A DNA stretch of 64,000 nucleotides from Sphingobacteriales bacterium (GTDB taxonomy: Bacteria > Bacteroidota > Bacteroidia > Sphingobacteriales > Sphingobacteriaceae). A program made the position numbers and the translations under genes. Below the pieces are notes generated by a model. The model saw only the letters and a list, made by a program, of their open reading frames with translations. It was not told the origin of the DNA and searched no databases. This document shows positions 27,562 to 38,127 of the stretch, piece after piece; the first letter of the stretch is position 1; each line of letters opens with the position of its first letter. The stretch lies in the NCBI GenBank assembly GCA_004293485.1, contig RDYW01000036.1, positions 1 to 64,000 on the forward strand, read 5' to 3'.

Positions 27562-30213
27562 TTGAAATTTAACAAATTATTTTTTATTTATTGTGTGTTG
27601 CTTTTTATTGCCGTTGCAATTTCGGCAGATGCATACGCTCAACAAAAAAAAACTAAAACAATTTCGGTAAAACCTATTACCAAAAATATTAAAGATACGG
27701 TACTAACAGATACTTTAGTAAAAAAATCTAAAAAATCAGATATAGATGACGAAATAACTATAACCGCCGAAGATTCGATACTTTACAAAAACAATGTAAT
27801 GTATGTGTATAAAAAAGGAAGGGTAGTTTACGGCGAAAAACAAATTGATGCTGGCTATATTACGCTAAACCAAAACTCCAAAACTGTATTTGCCAAGGGT
27901 ACGGTTGATAGCCTAGGCAAGTTTTCGGGCTTACCCATTATTAAAGACCCCAAGGATGGGATGCTTACCGCCGATTCGCTTTTGTATAATTTTAACACCT
28001 CGCGAGGCAAAATTTTTCAGGTATATACCGAGCAGCAAGGCGGCTTTATTACAGGAGGCACTATTAAAAAACAAAAAAACAGCGAAGTACATTTAAAAAA
28101 AGTAATTTACAGCTCGTGTAATTTGCCTAGCCCACACCAGCATTTTGGCATTATTATTACCAAAGGTATAGCTACCGAAAAGCAAATTATTACCGGGCCA
28201 GCATACTTAATGATTGAAGGCGTACCCTTACCATTTGTGCTGCCATTTGGCTTTTTTCCTAAGCCCGATAAACGCTCGTCGGGTATCATATTGCCACAGT
28301 TTGGTGAGGATGCTACCTTAGGTTTTTTCCTTCGCGATTTTGGTTATTATTTAGGCTTTAATGATTATTGGGATTTAACCTTAAAAGGCGGCGTTTATAC
28401 CAAAAGCTCGTACGAGGCTAATGCACAAAGCAGTTATACCAAACGGTATAAATACAATGGCAATGTTTTTTTAAGCTATTCGAGCAAGCGTTTTGGTATC
28501 GAAGGTACGGCAGGGTATAAACCAGCGCAGGATTTTAGCATCCGATGGTCGCACTCGCAAAACCCCAATGCGCACCCAGGCACAAGTTTTAGTGCTTCGG
28601 TAAATGCGGCTACGGCTACTAATTTTCGTAATAATGCCACCGGAAACATTAATATTACCCAAATAACACAAAACAACTTACAATCAAGCATTGCGTATAG
28701 TAAAACTTTTGCCAATAGCCCTTTTAGTTTAAGCAGTAGCTTTAGCCATAGCCAAGAAATTTCTCGCCGGCAAATTAGTTTAGGCTTACCCAATTTAAAC
28801 TTTAACATGACGACCCTAAACCCCCTAGATAATAAAGATAGAACTGGCGCTCAAAAATGGTACCAGCGCATAGCTATTGGTTATAACATGAATGCCAATA
28901 ACCAGCTTAATATAGCCGATTCTTTACTGTTTACAAAAAAGGCTATATCACAAATTAGAAACGGGGTCGAACACGTTATACCCATCACATTATCATCCAC
29001 TGTATTAAAGTTTTTTCAAATAAGTCAAAGTGTAAACTACTCCGAAAAATGGTATTTTCAAACCATACGCAAAGGATTTTTAACCCGCCCCACCAATACT
29101 GGTTTAAAAGATTCATCAACGCTTGATACTATTGCTGGCTTTAGGCGAGCATCCGAATATAGGGTAAGCACCAGTGTATCTACCAAATTTTATGGGATGG
29201 TAAACTTTAAAAAAGGCAAACTAATGGCCATTAGGCATGTGGTTACGCCCAATGTTGGCTTGGCTTACACCCCCGATTTTGGTGCAGCAAAATACGGTTA
29301 CTACCAAAGTGTACAAGTAAACCAACGAGGCGACCAACAAAAATATTCGATTTTCGAAAACAGCATGTACGGAGGCCCAGGCATAGGCAGGCAAGCAGGC
29401 ATTTCGTTTGGTGTAGATAATACCATCGAATTAAAAGTACGCAACTCCAAAGACACCACAGGCAAAGAGGCCACCAAAAAAATTCCTGTTATACAAGGTT
29501 TATCTATAAGTGGATTTTACAATTTAGCTGCCGATAGCTTTAAGCTGTCAAGATCTTTAGCCTTTAGTGGGCGTACTTTTTTTACTGAAAAAATAGGGTT
29601 AAATTTTGGAGGAAGTTTAGACCCCTACATCTTTCAAAAACAAGAAATTAATGGCAGGGTGGTTGGTAAAAGTATCGATAGATATACCTGGCTTGATGGC
29701 AAGTTTCCTGCCCTCACTAGCTTTAATTTCTCGTTCGATTATAAGTTTAACTCCGAAGGGCAAAACAAAAAAACCAATAACCCGCCCAATCCTAATAACA
29801 CAGGCTTATTTGATAAAGTAAGCCCCGAGCAAGCCCAGCTACTAAGGCAAATGAGTGCTAACGAAAACGCATTTGTTGATTTTAAAATACCTTGGAGCCT
29901 TTATATGCAGTATGGTTTTAATTATCAAAACAACCGAAACAACCAAAACATTGTACAAACATTGGGCTTTAGTGGCGATTTTAGCTTAACCCCTAAGTGG
30001 AAAGTAAGCTTTAATTCGGGTTACGATTTCGAGCTTAAAAAAATGAGCTTTACATCGTTTTCTATCAACCGCGATTTGCACTGCTGGGATTTGGCTATAC
30101 AATGGGTTCCCTTTGGCCTTTTCCAAAGTTATAGTATCGATTTAAGGGTGCGCTCTTCCATTTTACAAGATTTAAAACTAAGCAAACGAAGAAATTTTTA
30201 TGATGCAAGATAA
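27562..30213 (+). CDS. LptD-like outer-membrane LPS assembly protein (TTG start)
   Basis: OstA-like N-terminus (ITAEDSILYKNNVMYVYKKGRVVYGEKQIDAGYITLNQNSKTVFAKG) followed by a long beta-barrel. Confidence 0.85.
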   Translation: MKFNKLFFIYCVLLFIAVAISADAYAQQKKTKTISVKPITKNIKDTVLTDTLVKKSKKSDIDDEITITAEDSILYKNNVMYVYKKGRVVYGEKQIDAGYITLNQNSKTVFAKGTVDSLGKFSGLPIIKDPKDGMLTADSLLYNFNTSRGKIFQVYTEQQGGFITGGTIKKQKNSEVHLKKVIYSSCNLPSPHQHFGIIITKGIATEKQIITGPAYLMIEGVPLPFVLPFGFFPKPDKRSSGIILPQFGEDATLGFFLRDFGYYLGFNDYWDLTLKGGVYTKSSYEANAQSSYTKRYKYNGNVFLSYSSKRFGIEGTAGYKPAQDFSIRWSHSQNPNAHPGTSFSASVNAATATNFRNNATGNINITQITQNNLQSSIAYSKTFANSPFSLSSSFSHSQEISRRQISLGLPNLNFNMTTLNPLDNKDRTGAQKWYQRIAIGYNMNANNQLNIADSLLFTKKAISQIRNGVEHVIPITLSSTVLKFFQISQSVNYSEKWYFQTIRKGFLTRPTNTGLKDSSTLDTIAGFRRASEYRVSTSVSTKFYGMVNFKKGKLMAIRHVVTPNVGLAYTPDFGAAKYGYYQSVQVNQRGDQQKYSIFENSMYGGPGIGRQAGISFGVDNTIELKVRNSKDTTGKEATKKIPVIQGLSISGFYNLAADSFKLSRSLAFSGRTFFTEKIGLNFGGSLDPYIFQKQEINGRVVGKSIDRYTWLDGKFPALTSFNFSFDYKFNSEGQNKKTNNPPNPNNTGLFDKVSPEQAQLLRQMSANENAFVDFKIPWSLYMQYGFNYQNNRNNQNIVQTLGFSGDFSLTPKWKVSFNSGYDFELKKMSFTSFSINRDLHCWDLAIQWVPFGLFQSYSIDLRVRSSILQDLKLSKRRNFYDAR

Positions 30214-31486
30214 AATAATGGCCGAAATTATTACCATAGGTGATGAGATTTTGATAGGCCAAATTGTAGATACCAACTCGGCTTGGATGGCCGTAGAGCT
30301 AAACAAAACAGGCATCAGCGTAAAGCAAATTACCTCCATTTCGGATGATGAACAGCATATATTGCAAGCTTTCGCCGATGCCGAACAACGGGCCGATATT
30401 ATTATTGTAACAGGTGGCCTAGGCCCAACCAAAGATGATATTACCAAAAAAACAATGTACCAGTACTTTGGCGCACAAAGCTGGAAAACAGATGAAGAAA
30501 GCCTAACCATCATCGAAAAAATATTTGCCAAATACAATGTCCCATTACTCGAAAGCAATAAATTACAAGCCGCTGTACCCAGTAACTGTGAGGTATTGGT
30601 AAACGATTTGGGCACAGCACCAGGCATGCTTTTCCGCAAAAACGGTAAACTATTTATTTCGCTACCTGGCGTGCCTTACGAAATGATAAATTTAATGGAG
30701 CGCAAGGTATTGCCCTTAATAACCCGCGAATTTAAGCTAGGCAATATTGTACACCGCACTATTTTAACCGTAGGCGTAGGCGAATCGTTTTTGGCCGATA
30801 AGCTGGAAAGTATCGAAAACCAATTGCCCCAGCATATTAAATTAGCATACCTCCCCAAACTAGGGCAAGTACGCTTACGCCTAAGCAGTTATGGAAACAA
30901 TGCCGAGCTACTTAAAACCGAAGTAGATAACTATATCGAAAAAATTGTTGCCGCCATACCCGATAATTGGGTTGCCAAAGAAGATATCCCCTTAGAAAAA
31001 GTTATCTTAAATATTATGCAATCCCGAGGGCTTACCCTATCGGTAGCCGAAAGCTGTACAGGTGGTGCCATAAGCCAACTATTTACACAACACGCAGGTT
31101 GCTCTAACGTGTTTATGGGCGGGGCAATAACATACTCTAACCAGCTTAAAACCAACATATTGAGCGTAAAACCCGAAACCTTAAAAAGCCATGGTGCCGT
31201 AAGCGAAGCTACTATTAACGAAATGGTTACAGGCGCATTGCTAAACTTTAATACCGATTATGCCATAGCCGTAAGTGGTATAGCCGGGCCCAATGGTGGC
31301 CAACCCGATAAACCCGTAGGTACCGTGTGGATTGCCGTGGCCAATAAAAACAAAACCATAGGCCAAAAATTTGTTTTTGGCAATAAAAGGCAACAAAATA
31401 TCGAACGATCGGCCGTAAATGCTTTACACCTTTTGTATAAATTATTAAGTATAGAAAATATAAATGAGTTTAATATGCTTAAGTAA
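30200..31486 (+). CDS. cinA: CinA family nicotinamide-nucleotide amidohydrolase
   Basis: IITIGDEILIGQIVDTNSAW, VTGGLGPTKDDITK, SVAESCTGGAISQLFT; overlaps the lptD-like 3' end by 14 nt. Confidence 0.94.
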   Translation: MMQDKIMAEIITIGDEILIGQIVDTNSAWMAVELNKTGISVKQITSISDDEQHILQAFADAEQRADIIIVTGGLGPTKDDITKKTMYQYFGAQSWKTDEESLTIIEKIFAKYNVPLLESNKLQAAVPSNCEVLVNDLGTAPGMLFRKNGKLFISLPGVPYEMINLMERKVLPLITREFKLGNIVHRTILTVGVGESFLADKLESIENQLPQHIKLAYLPKLGQVRLRLSSYGNNAELLKTEVDNYIEKIVAAIPDNWVAKEDIPLEKVILNIMQSRGLTLSVAESCTGGAISQLFTQHAGCSNVFMGGAITYSNQLKTNILSVKPETLKSHGAVSEATINEMVTGALLNFNTDYAIAVSGIAGPNGGQPDKPVGTVWIAVANKNKTIGQKFVFGNKRQQNIERSAVNALHLLYKLLSIENINEFNMLK

Positions 31487-31774
31487 AAATGAAATTAACA
31501 TTGAGGATAGTACATAATTTTTTTAGATACGGTTAATTTAATTATGGTAGAATATTTTAACCAAGCAAATTTACAGCCATTGCGCATCGTTACTTACTTA
31601 GGTATAATACATTTAGCATAAACACATGATAAACAAAGAATTATTATAAATTAAGCTAAACAGTACATCCACACATAAATAAAAAACATACTTTAAAAGT
31701 ATTTTTAAAGTATAAATTAAGTGCGTACAATAACCTTCATTAAAAAAAAATATTTTAAAAATCATTAATTTTTG

Positions 31775-31782
31775 TAATTTTG
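31775..31782 (+). promoter_or_regulatory. Candidate -7 box TAATTTTG for the DUF177-rpmF-plsX-fabH operon
   Basis: Exact TAnnTTTG match shortly before the ATG at 31801. Confidence 0.5.
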
Positions 31783-31800
31783 CAAGCTTAAATATAGGTA

Positions 31801-32334
31801 ATGAAACCTTTAAAATTGTTTTTATTGCCTTTTACAGGTTTAAAATTAGGCAACCATCAGTTTGAATACAAAATTGATAACACCTTTTTTGAAGCTTTTG
31901 AATATTCAATAGCTAAAACGGGTGATTGCAACATTTTATTAAATTTAGAAAAGCAAGAAACAATGCTTATTCTAGATTTTAATGTTGAAGGAAATGTTTT
32001 TTTAACTTGCGACAAATGCTTAGGGAATTACCCACAAGCAATTAGTGCTAAAGATAGGCTGATAGTTAAATTTTCTCACGAAGATTTATCGAACAGTACC
32101 GATGAAGTAGTAGTGTTAAGTAAAAACGAAAGCGAGTTTGATATTTCGTTTTTTATTTACGAAATAATAAATTTGGCAATACCTTACGTTAGCGTATGCG
32201 AAAATCCAGGAAAACTTGCCTTTTGCGATATTGAAGTTTTAAATAAAATACAAACATTATCGGCTAATAAAGAGCCTGCAAACGATACAACAAACTCTCC
32301 ATGGGAGATATTAAAAAACATTAAAAACAATTAA
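31801..32334 (+). CDS. DUF177/YceD family protein
   Basis: FLTCDKCLGNYPQAISAKDRLIVKF and C-terminal C...C; immediately upstream of rpmF. Confidence 0.88.
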   Translation: MKPLKLFLLPFTGLKLGNHQFEYKIDNTFFEAFEYSIAKTGDCNILLNLEKQETMLILDFNVEGNVFLTCDKCLGNYPQAISAKDRLIVKFSHEDLSNSTDEVVVLSKNESEFDISFFIYEIINLAIPYVSVCENPGKLAFCDIEVLNKIQTLSANKEPANDTTNSPWEILKNIKNN

Positions 32335-32346
32335 TAATTAGAAATT

Positions 32347-32538
32347 ATGGCTCATCCAAAGAGAAAAATATCCAAATCGCGTAGAGACAAAAGAAGAACA
32401 CATTACAAAGCGGTAGCTCCATCATTATGGACGTGTAAAGAAACAGGTGCCGTACATTTACCTCACCGAGCGTATAATGTTGATGGTAACTTATATTTTA
32501 AAGGTAAGTTGCTTATCGAAAACACCAAAATAGCTTAA
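32347..32538 (+). CDS. rpmF: 50S ribosomal protein L32
   Basis: [21 protein letters not shown]. Confidence 0.97.
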   Translation: MAHPKRKISKSRRDKRRTHYKAVAPSLWTCKETGAVHLPHRAYNVDGNLYFKGKLLIENTKIA

Positions 32539-32635
32539 TTTATTTTTATAAAAAAATGAATAGTTTGTACATAAAATCAAAAACTAAAAAAATGTACAAG
32601 CAATGTTTATGCCTTATTAAAAGCGTATTTTTTAA

Positions 32636-33580
32636 ATGAAAATTGGCTTAGATATAATGGGTGGCGATTATGCCCCCCAAGCTACCATTTTAGGCGCTAT
32701 CGAAGCGCATAAGCAGCTCGAAACCAATCAAAACATTGTTTTAATTGGCGATAAAGAGCTTGCTTTACCTATTTTGGAAGCCAATAACTTTAATCCTCAA
32801 CTGTTCGAATTTATACACACCACCGATGTAATTGGTATGGGCGAACATCCCGCAAAGGCAATTTTACAAAAACCTAATGCAAGTATTTCGGTAGGTTTCC
32901 AACTACTTAAAAAAGGTAATATAGATTCGTTTGCCTCTGCTGGCAATACCGGAGCCATGTTGGTTGGAGCAATGTTTAGTGTTAAAGCTATTCAAGGCGT
33001 TATACGCCCCGCCATAGCATCTATTGTACCCAAAATTAAAGGTGGCTGTGGGGTATTGTTAGATGTAGGTGCTAATGCCGATTGTAAACCCGAAATGTTG
33101 TTGCAGTTTGGCGTATTAGGCAGTATTTATGCCAAGCATATTTACCAAGTAGCTACTCCCCAAGTTGGTTTAATGAATATTGGTGAGGAAGAAGAAAAAG
33201 GAAATTTACTAACACAAGCCGCTTTTACACTTTTGCAACAATCGGAAGCTATAAACTTTATGGGCAACCTTGAGGGGCGAGATTTATTTAATAGTAAAGC
33301 CGATGTGATAGTGTGCGATGGCTTTACGGGTAATGTGGTACTAAAACTTGCCGAATCGTTTTATGTATTAACCTTAAAAAAAGGCTTTAAAGACGAATTT
33401 TTCGACCGATTTAATTACGAACAATACGGGGGTAGCCCTATACTAGGAGTAAACGCTCCGGTAATTATTGGCCATGGTATTTCTACCCCAGAAGCCATAA
33501 AAAACATGATTTTATCATCCAAAGAAATGGTAAAAACCAAACTTATAGACCAATTTAAAATCGCGTTTAGCGAAAAATAA
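32636..33580 (+). CDS. plsX: Phosphate acyltransferase PlsX
   Basis: IGLDIMGGDYAPQATILGA, SAGNTGAML, VCDGFTGNVVLKLAE. Confidence 0.96.
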   Translation: MKIGLDIMGGDYAPQATILGAIEAHKQLETNQNIVLIGDKELALPILEANNFNPQLFEFIHTTDVIGMGEHPAKAILQKPNASISVGFQLLKKGNIDSFASAGNTGAMLVGAMFSVKAIQGVIRPAIASIVPKIKGGCGVLLDVGANADCKPEMLLQFGVLGSIYAKHIYQVATPQVGLMNIGEEEEKGNLLTQAAFTLLQQSEAINFMGNLEGRDLFNSKADVIVCDGFTGNVVLKLAESFYVLTLKKGFKDEFFDRFNYEQYGGSPILGVNAPVIIGHGISTPEAIKNMILSSKEMVKTKLIDQFKIAFSEK

Positions 33581-33591
33581 TAGCTAAAAAT

Positions 33592-34581
33592 ATGACTAAA
33601 GTATATGCTGCCATTACCGCAGTAAACGGTTATGTACCCGATTATGTGCTTACCAACCACGAATTAGAAACTATGGTAGAAACCAATGATGAGTGGATAT
33701 TATCACGTACGGGCATAAAAGAGCGTAGAATACAAAAAGGCGATGGCTTGGCTACTTCTGATTTGGCAGTTCCTGCCGTACAAGGTTTGTTAAAAAAACG
33801 TGGTATAAATGCCGAAGAAATAGATCTAATTATTTTTTGCACCACCACACCCGATATGTTTTTTCCGGCTACAGCCATAGTACTAGCCAATAAAATTGGG
33901 GCGGTAAACGCTTGGGGTTACGATTTAAATGCCGCCTGCTCGGGCTTTTTATTTGGCTTACAAACAGGTGCTCAGTTTATCGAAGCAGGTAAACATAAAA
34001 AAGTATTGGTTGTAGGAGGCGATAAAATGTCGTCGATCATTAATTATAACGACCGTACAACTTGTATAATTTTTGGCGATGGCTGTGGCGCAGCATTGCT
34101 AGAGCCCAATACCGAAGGTTTTGGAATAATAGATTCGGTATTAAAATCGGATGGCACTGGTGGCGCCCATTTATACCAAAAAGCTGGCGGTTCGCTACAT
34201 CCGCCTACGCACCAAACTATTGATAATAAAGAACATTACTTACACCAAGAAGGGCAGGCGGTATTTAAGTTTGCCGTAACCAATATGGCTAATGTTGCCG
34301 CCGAAGTAATGGAAAACAATAATTTAGTAGCTGATGATGTTGCTTGGCTAGTACCGCACCAAGCCAACAAACGTATTATTGATGCCACGGCAAATAGGTG
34401 TGGCATAACGCCAAACAAAGTGATGATAAACATTGAAAGGTTTGGCAACACCACCAACGGCACTATACCATTATGCCTGTGGGAGCTAGAGGGGAAACTA
34501 AAAAAAGGCGATAATTTAATTTTGGCGGCTTTTGGCGGAGGCTTTACTTGGGGTGCTATGTACTTAAAATGGGCTTATTAA
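33592..34581 (+). CDS. fabH: 3-oxoacyl-ACP synthase III
   Basis: WILSRTGIKERRI, DLNAACSGFLFGL, VPHQANKRIIDA, FGNTTNGTIPL. Confidence 0.97.
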   Translation: MTKVYAAITAVNGYVPDYVLTNHELETMVETNDEWILSRTGIKERRIQKGDGLATSDLAVPAVQGLLKKRGINAEEIDLIIFCTTTPDMFFPATAIVLANKIGAVNAWGYDLNAACSGFLFGLQTGAQFIEAGKHKKVLVVGGDKMSSIINYNDRTTCIIFGDGCGAALLEPNTEGFGIIDSVLKSDGTGGAHLYQKAGGSLHPPTHQTIDNKEHYLHQEGQAVFKFAVTNMANVAAEVMENNNLVADDVAWLVPHQANKRIIDATANRCGITPNKVMINIERFGNTTNGTIPLCLWELEGKLKKGDNLILAAFGGGFTWGAMYLKWAY

Positions 34582-34654
34582 TCTACTTTTTTAATAAATT
34601 ACTATATTCGCCTAAAACTATCCTTAAAATTTACACAATAAACCAATCATCAAC

Positions 34655-35122
34655 ATGGGAATGGATATAAAACAAATTCAAGATCTGATAAAGTTTGTAG
34701 CTAAATCGGGTGTAAACGAAGTTTCAATAGAAGAAACAGATTTTAAAATCACAATAAAAACCAATCAGGAGCCTACGTATGTAAATGCAACCGTACCTCA
34801 ACAGGTTTTACCACAAGCACCGCAGCCTGTATTAGTTACCGCACCCGCAGCAGCAACTAGCAATATTTCTGATGATACTAAACATAAAGCTGTAAAATCG
34901 CCCATGATAGGCACTTTTTACCGCTCGGCAAATCCCGAAAAACCACCTTTTGTAAACGTGGGCGACGAAATTTCCGTTGGGCAAGTGCTTTGTGTAATTG
35001 AAGCAATGAAGTTATTTAACGAAATAGAATCGGAGGTGGTAGGTCGAATAGTTAAAGTATTGGTTGATAACGCATCGCCAGTTGAGTACGACCAACCTTT
35101 GTTTTTAATAGAAGCCATTTAA
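34655..35122 (+). CDS. accB: Acetyl-CoA carboxylase biotin carboxyl carrier protein
   Basis: CVIEAMKLFNEIESE biotinylation motif. Confidence 0.96.
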   Translation: MGMDIKQIQDLIKFVAKSGVNEVSIEETDFKITIKTNQEPTYVNATVPQQVLPQAPQPVLVTAPAAATSNISDDTKHKAVKSPMIGTFYRSANPEKPPFVNVGDEISVGQVLCVIEAMKLFNEIESEVVGRIVKVLVDNASPVEYDQPLFLIEAI

Positions 35123-35194
35123 ACAATTTTTTGATTTTTATAAATACGTTTAATAGCCATATTTTTCCTTTCAATTAATGTGATACAATAAAAA

Positions 35195-36547
35195 ATGTTC
35201 AAAAAAATATTAATTGCCAACCGAGGCGAAATAGCCTTGCGCATTATACGCACTTGCAAAGAAATGGGTATAAAAACGGTTGCCGTTTATTCTACCGCCG
35301 ATAGAGATAGTTTACATGTACGCTTTGCCGACGAAGCCGTGTGCATAGGCCCAGCCCCAAGTAAAGATTCGTATTTAAACATCCCTAATATTATTTCGGC
35401 CGCCGAGGTTACCAATGCCGATGCCATACACCCAGGCTACGGGTTTTTATCCGAAAATGCCAAGTTTTCGGCCATTTGCGAAGAGTACGGTATAAAATTT
35501 ATAGGCGCCAGCGCCGAGCAAATAAACGGGATGGGCGATAAAGCATCGGCAAAAAACACCATGAAAGCCGCAGGCGTACCCACTATACCGGGCTCAGATG
35601 GTTTACTTACCGATGTAAAACAAGGCTTAACGCTAGCCAAGCAAATAGGATATCCTGTAATATTAAAAGCCACAGCAGGTGGTGGGGGCCGTGGTATGCG
35701 CCAAGTGTGGAAAGATGAAGAATTTGAAAACGCTTGGGATAGCGCAAGGCAAGAGTCGGCCGCCGCATTTGGCAACGATGGCCTATACCTCGAAAAATAT
35801 ATTGAAGACCCGAGGCATATTGAAATACAAATTATTGGCGATAAATTTGGTAAAGTTTGCCACTTATCCGAACGCGATTGTTCGATACAACGCCGCCATC
35901 AAAAACTGGTTGAAGAATCTCCTTCTCCATTTATGACCGCCGAATTAAGAGAAAAAATGGGACAAGCTGCCATTATTGGAGGCCAAGCCGTAAACTATGA
36001 AGGTGCAGGTACTGTAGAGTTTTTGGTAGACAAACACCGCAATTTTTACTTTATGGAGATGAATACCCGTATACAGGTAGAACACCCCGTAACCGAAGAG
36101 GTGATTAATTTTGATTTGATAAAAGAACAAATAAAAGTAGCTTCGGGCATACCCATATCGGGCAAAAACTATATCCCCAAAATGCATGCCATCGAATGCC
36201 GCATAAATGCCGAAGACCCCTTTAATAATTTTAGGCCTTGCCCGGGTAAAATAACCCATTTTCACTCCCCTGGTGGCCACGGTGTAAGGGTAGATACACA
36301 TGTTTACGCTGGTTACCAAATTCCCTCAAGTTACGATTCGATGATTGCCAAACTGATATGTACAGCACAAACGCGTGAAGAAGCCATTTGCACCATGGAG
36401 CGTTCGTTAAGCGAATTTGTGATTGAAGGCGTAAAAACTACCATACCTTTCCACTTAATGTTAATGAAAGACCCTAATTTTAGAGCAGGTAATTTTACCA
36501 CCAAGTTTATGGAAACATTTAATATGGTATCGCCAGAGGTGCAATAA
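35195..36547 (+). CDS. accC: Acetyl-CoA carboxylase biotin carboxylase subunit
   Basis: [59 protein letters not shown]. Confidence 0.97.
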   Translation: MFKKILIANRGEIALRIIRTCKEMGIKTVAVYSTADRDSLHVRFADEAVCIGPAPSKDSYLNIPNIISAAEVTNADAIHPGYGFLSENAKFSAICEEYGIKFIGASAEQINGMGDKASAKNTMKAAGVPTIPGSDGLLTDVKQGLTLAKQIGYPVILKATAGGGGRGMRQVWKDEEFENAWDSARQESAAAFGNDGLYLEKYIEDPRHIEIQIIGDKFGKVCHLSERDCSIQRRHQKLVEESPSPFMTAELREKMGQAAIIGGQAVNYEGAGTVEFLVDKHRNFYFMEMNTRIQVEHPVTEEVINFDLIKEQIKVASGIPISGKNYIPKMHAIECRINAEDPFNNFRPCPGKITHFHSPGGHGVRVDTHVYAGYQIPSSYDSMIAKLICTAQTREEAICTMERSLSEFVIEGVKTTIPFHLMLMKDPNFRAGNFTTKFMETFNMVSPEVQ

Positions 36548-36581
36548 AAACATTGCCTTGTGGCTAAATAGCTAAAAATAA

Positions 36582-37442
36582 ATGGATTTAATAAAATCTA
36601 TAAAAAACAAAAGTAAAGCTAAAGAGTCTGAAATGTCTTTTTTTGGACATTTAGATGTGTTGCGTGGCCACCTTATCCGCTCGGCATTGGTTATATTATT
36701 GCTTACTTGTTTATGCTTTTTTTATTACGATTTTTTATTCGACACCATTATTATGGGTCCCAAGCGACCCGATTTTTGGACATATAAAATAATGTGCCGC
36801 CTAAGCGATTATTTTAACCTAGGCCCAGCGTTTTGTATAAAATCAATCCCAGGTAAAATTATAAATACCGAAATGGCTGGGCAGTTTACCTTGCAATTAA
36901 ATTCATCGTTGCTGGTTGGTATTGTTATAGGTTTCCCTTATTTACTTTGGGAAGTTTGGCGTTTTATTAAACCAGCCTTATTGGAAAAAGAACGAAAATC
37001 GGCCAGTGGCTTTGTGTTTTTTGCCAGCCTTTTATTTATTATGGGTATTTTATTTGGGTATTACCTTATTGCGCCACTATCGGTAAATTTTTTAACCAAT
37101 TATAAAATAAGCGATATTATCGAAAACACCATCACCATCGACTCGTATTTATCTTCCGTGGCAACACTAACATTGGGTACAGGTATCGTTTTCGAGTTAC
37201 CCATAATCATATTTGTATTATCTAAGCTGGGTTTAATGACGCCCAAATTTATGAAAGCGCAAAGGCGATATGCTGTTGTTATTATATTAATTATTGCAGC
37301 CATTGTAACACCCACCCCCGATATATTAACCATGCTAACCGTAAGCCTTCCTTTATTCTTATTATACGAGGTAAGCATTTGGGTATCGGGCCTGGTATAC
37401 AAACAAAAGCAAGCCGAAGAAAAAGCCTTTTACGCTAACTAA
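36582..37442 (+). CDS. tatC: Sec-independent translocase TatC
   Basis: FFGHLDVLRGHLIRS N-terminus, multi-TM, FELPIIIFVLSKLGLMTPKFM. Confidence 0.94.
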   Translation: MDLIKSIKNKSKAKESEMSFFGHLDVLRGHLIRSALVILLLTCLCFFYYDFLFDTIIMGPKRPDFWTYKIMCRLSDYFNLGPAFCIKSIPGKIINTEMAGQFTLQLNSSLLVGIVIGFPYLLWEVWRFIKPALLEKERKSASGFVFFASLLFIMGILFGYYLIAPLSVNFLTNYKISDIIENTITIDSYLSSVATLTLGTGIVFELPIIIFVLSKLGLMTPKFMKAQRRYAVVIILIIAAIVTPTPDILTMLTVSLPLFLLYEVSIWVSGLVYKQKQAEEKAFYAN

Positions 37443-37446
37443 ATTT

Positions 37447-37887
37447 ATGATGATAACCGATTTAAAAATAGCCATAGGTGCCGACCATGCAGGCTTTACC
37501 TACAAAGAAGAATTGATTAAATATTTAAACGAATGTAAAGAGCTTAAAGATTTTGGTACATACTCGCCTGCTTCAGTTGATTATCCCGATTTTGCACACC
37601 CCGTGGCAGCGGCCGTAGAAACTAAAGCTTACGATTTTGGTATTTTAATTTGCGGAAGCGGAAACGGCGTGGCTATTACTGCCAATAAACACCAAGGTAT
37701 AAGGGCTTCCATTTGCTGGGATGTGGAATTGGCCAAGTTGGCAAGGCTACATAATAACGCCAATATCATTTGCCTTCCCGAGCGTTTTATTAGCCTCGAA
37801 ATGGCGAAAGAAATGGTAGAAATATTTTTAACTACCTCATTTGAAGGTGGCCGACATGCCACAAGGGTAAGCAAAATAAGTTGTTAA
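37447..37887 (+). CDS. rpiB: Ribose 5-phosphate isomerase B
   Basis: IAIGADHAGFTYKE, VDYPDFAHPVA, LICGSGNGVAITANKHQGIRA. Confidence 0.95.
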   Translation: MMITDLKIAIGADHAGFTYKEELIKYLNECKELKDFGTYSPASVDYPDFAHPVAAAVETKAYDFGILICGSGNGVAITANKHQGIRASICWDVELAKLARLHNNANIICLPERFISLEMAKEMVEIFLTTSFEGGRHATRVSKISC

Positions 37888-37928
37888 AAACATTTTTAGT
37901 GCATGTTAAAAACTTAAATAAAACTACC

Positions 37929-37997
37929 GCCATGGTGCGGCCATGGTGCGTGTCCTCACGCAACATTCCATCGTATCGCGTGTTCCTCACGCAACAT
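37929..37997. repeat. Compound short repeat: 11-bp tandem (gccatggtgcg x2), then two GCGTGT(T)CCTCACGCAACAT units
   Basis: 37929-37939 = 37940-37950; palindromic units at 37948-37966 and 37978-37997. Confidence 0.85.
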
Positions 37998-38103
37998 CCT
38001 TAAAATGCTTTTTAGGTTACGATTAATACGTTCATCCTTAAATGTAAACGTAAATTCAAAGAAAAAAGGCAACACAGAATAAGTTTAACCATAAAAAAAA
38101 CTT

Positions 38104-38111
38104 TAAGTTTG
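38104..38111 (+). promoter_or_regulatory. Candidate -7 box TAAGTTTG for the mqnA-like gene
   Basis: Exact TAnnTTTG match 16 nt before the ATG at 38128. Confidence 0.45.
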
Positions 38112-38127
38112 CCCTGCATTATTTAGT

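Noticed and set aside
37929-37997. CRISPR-like array
   Set aside because: Only two ~19-nt units with a 30-nt period and no cas genes; palindromic repeat is a better description.
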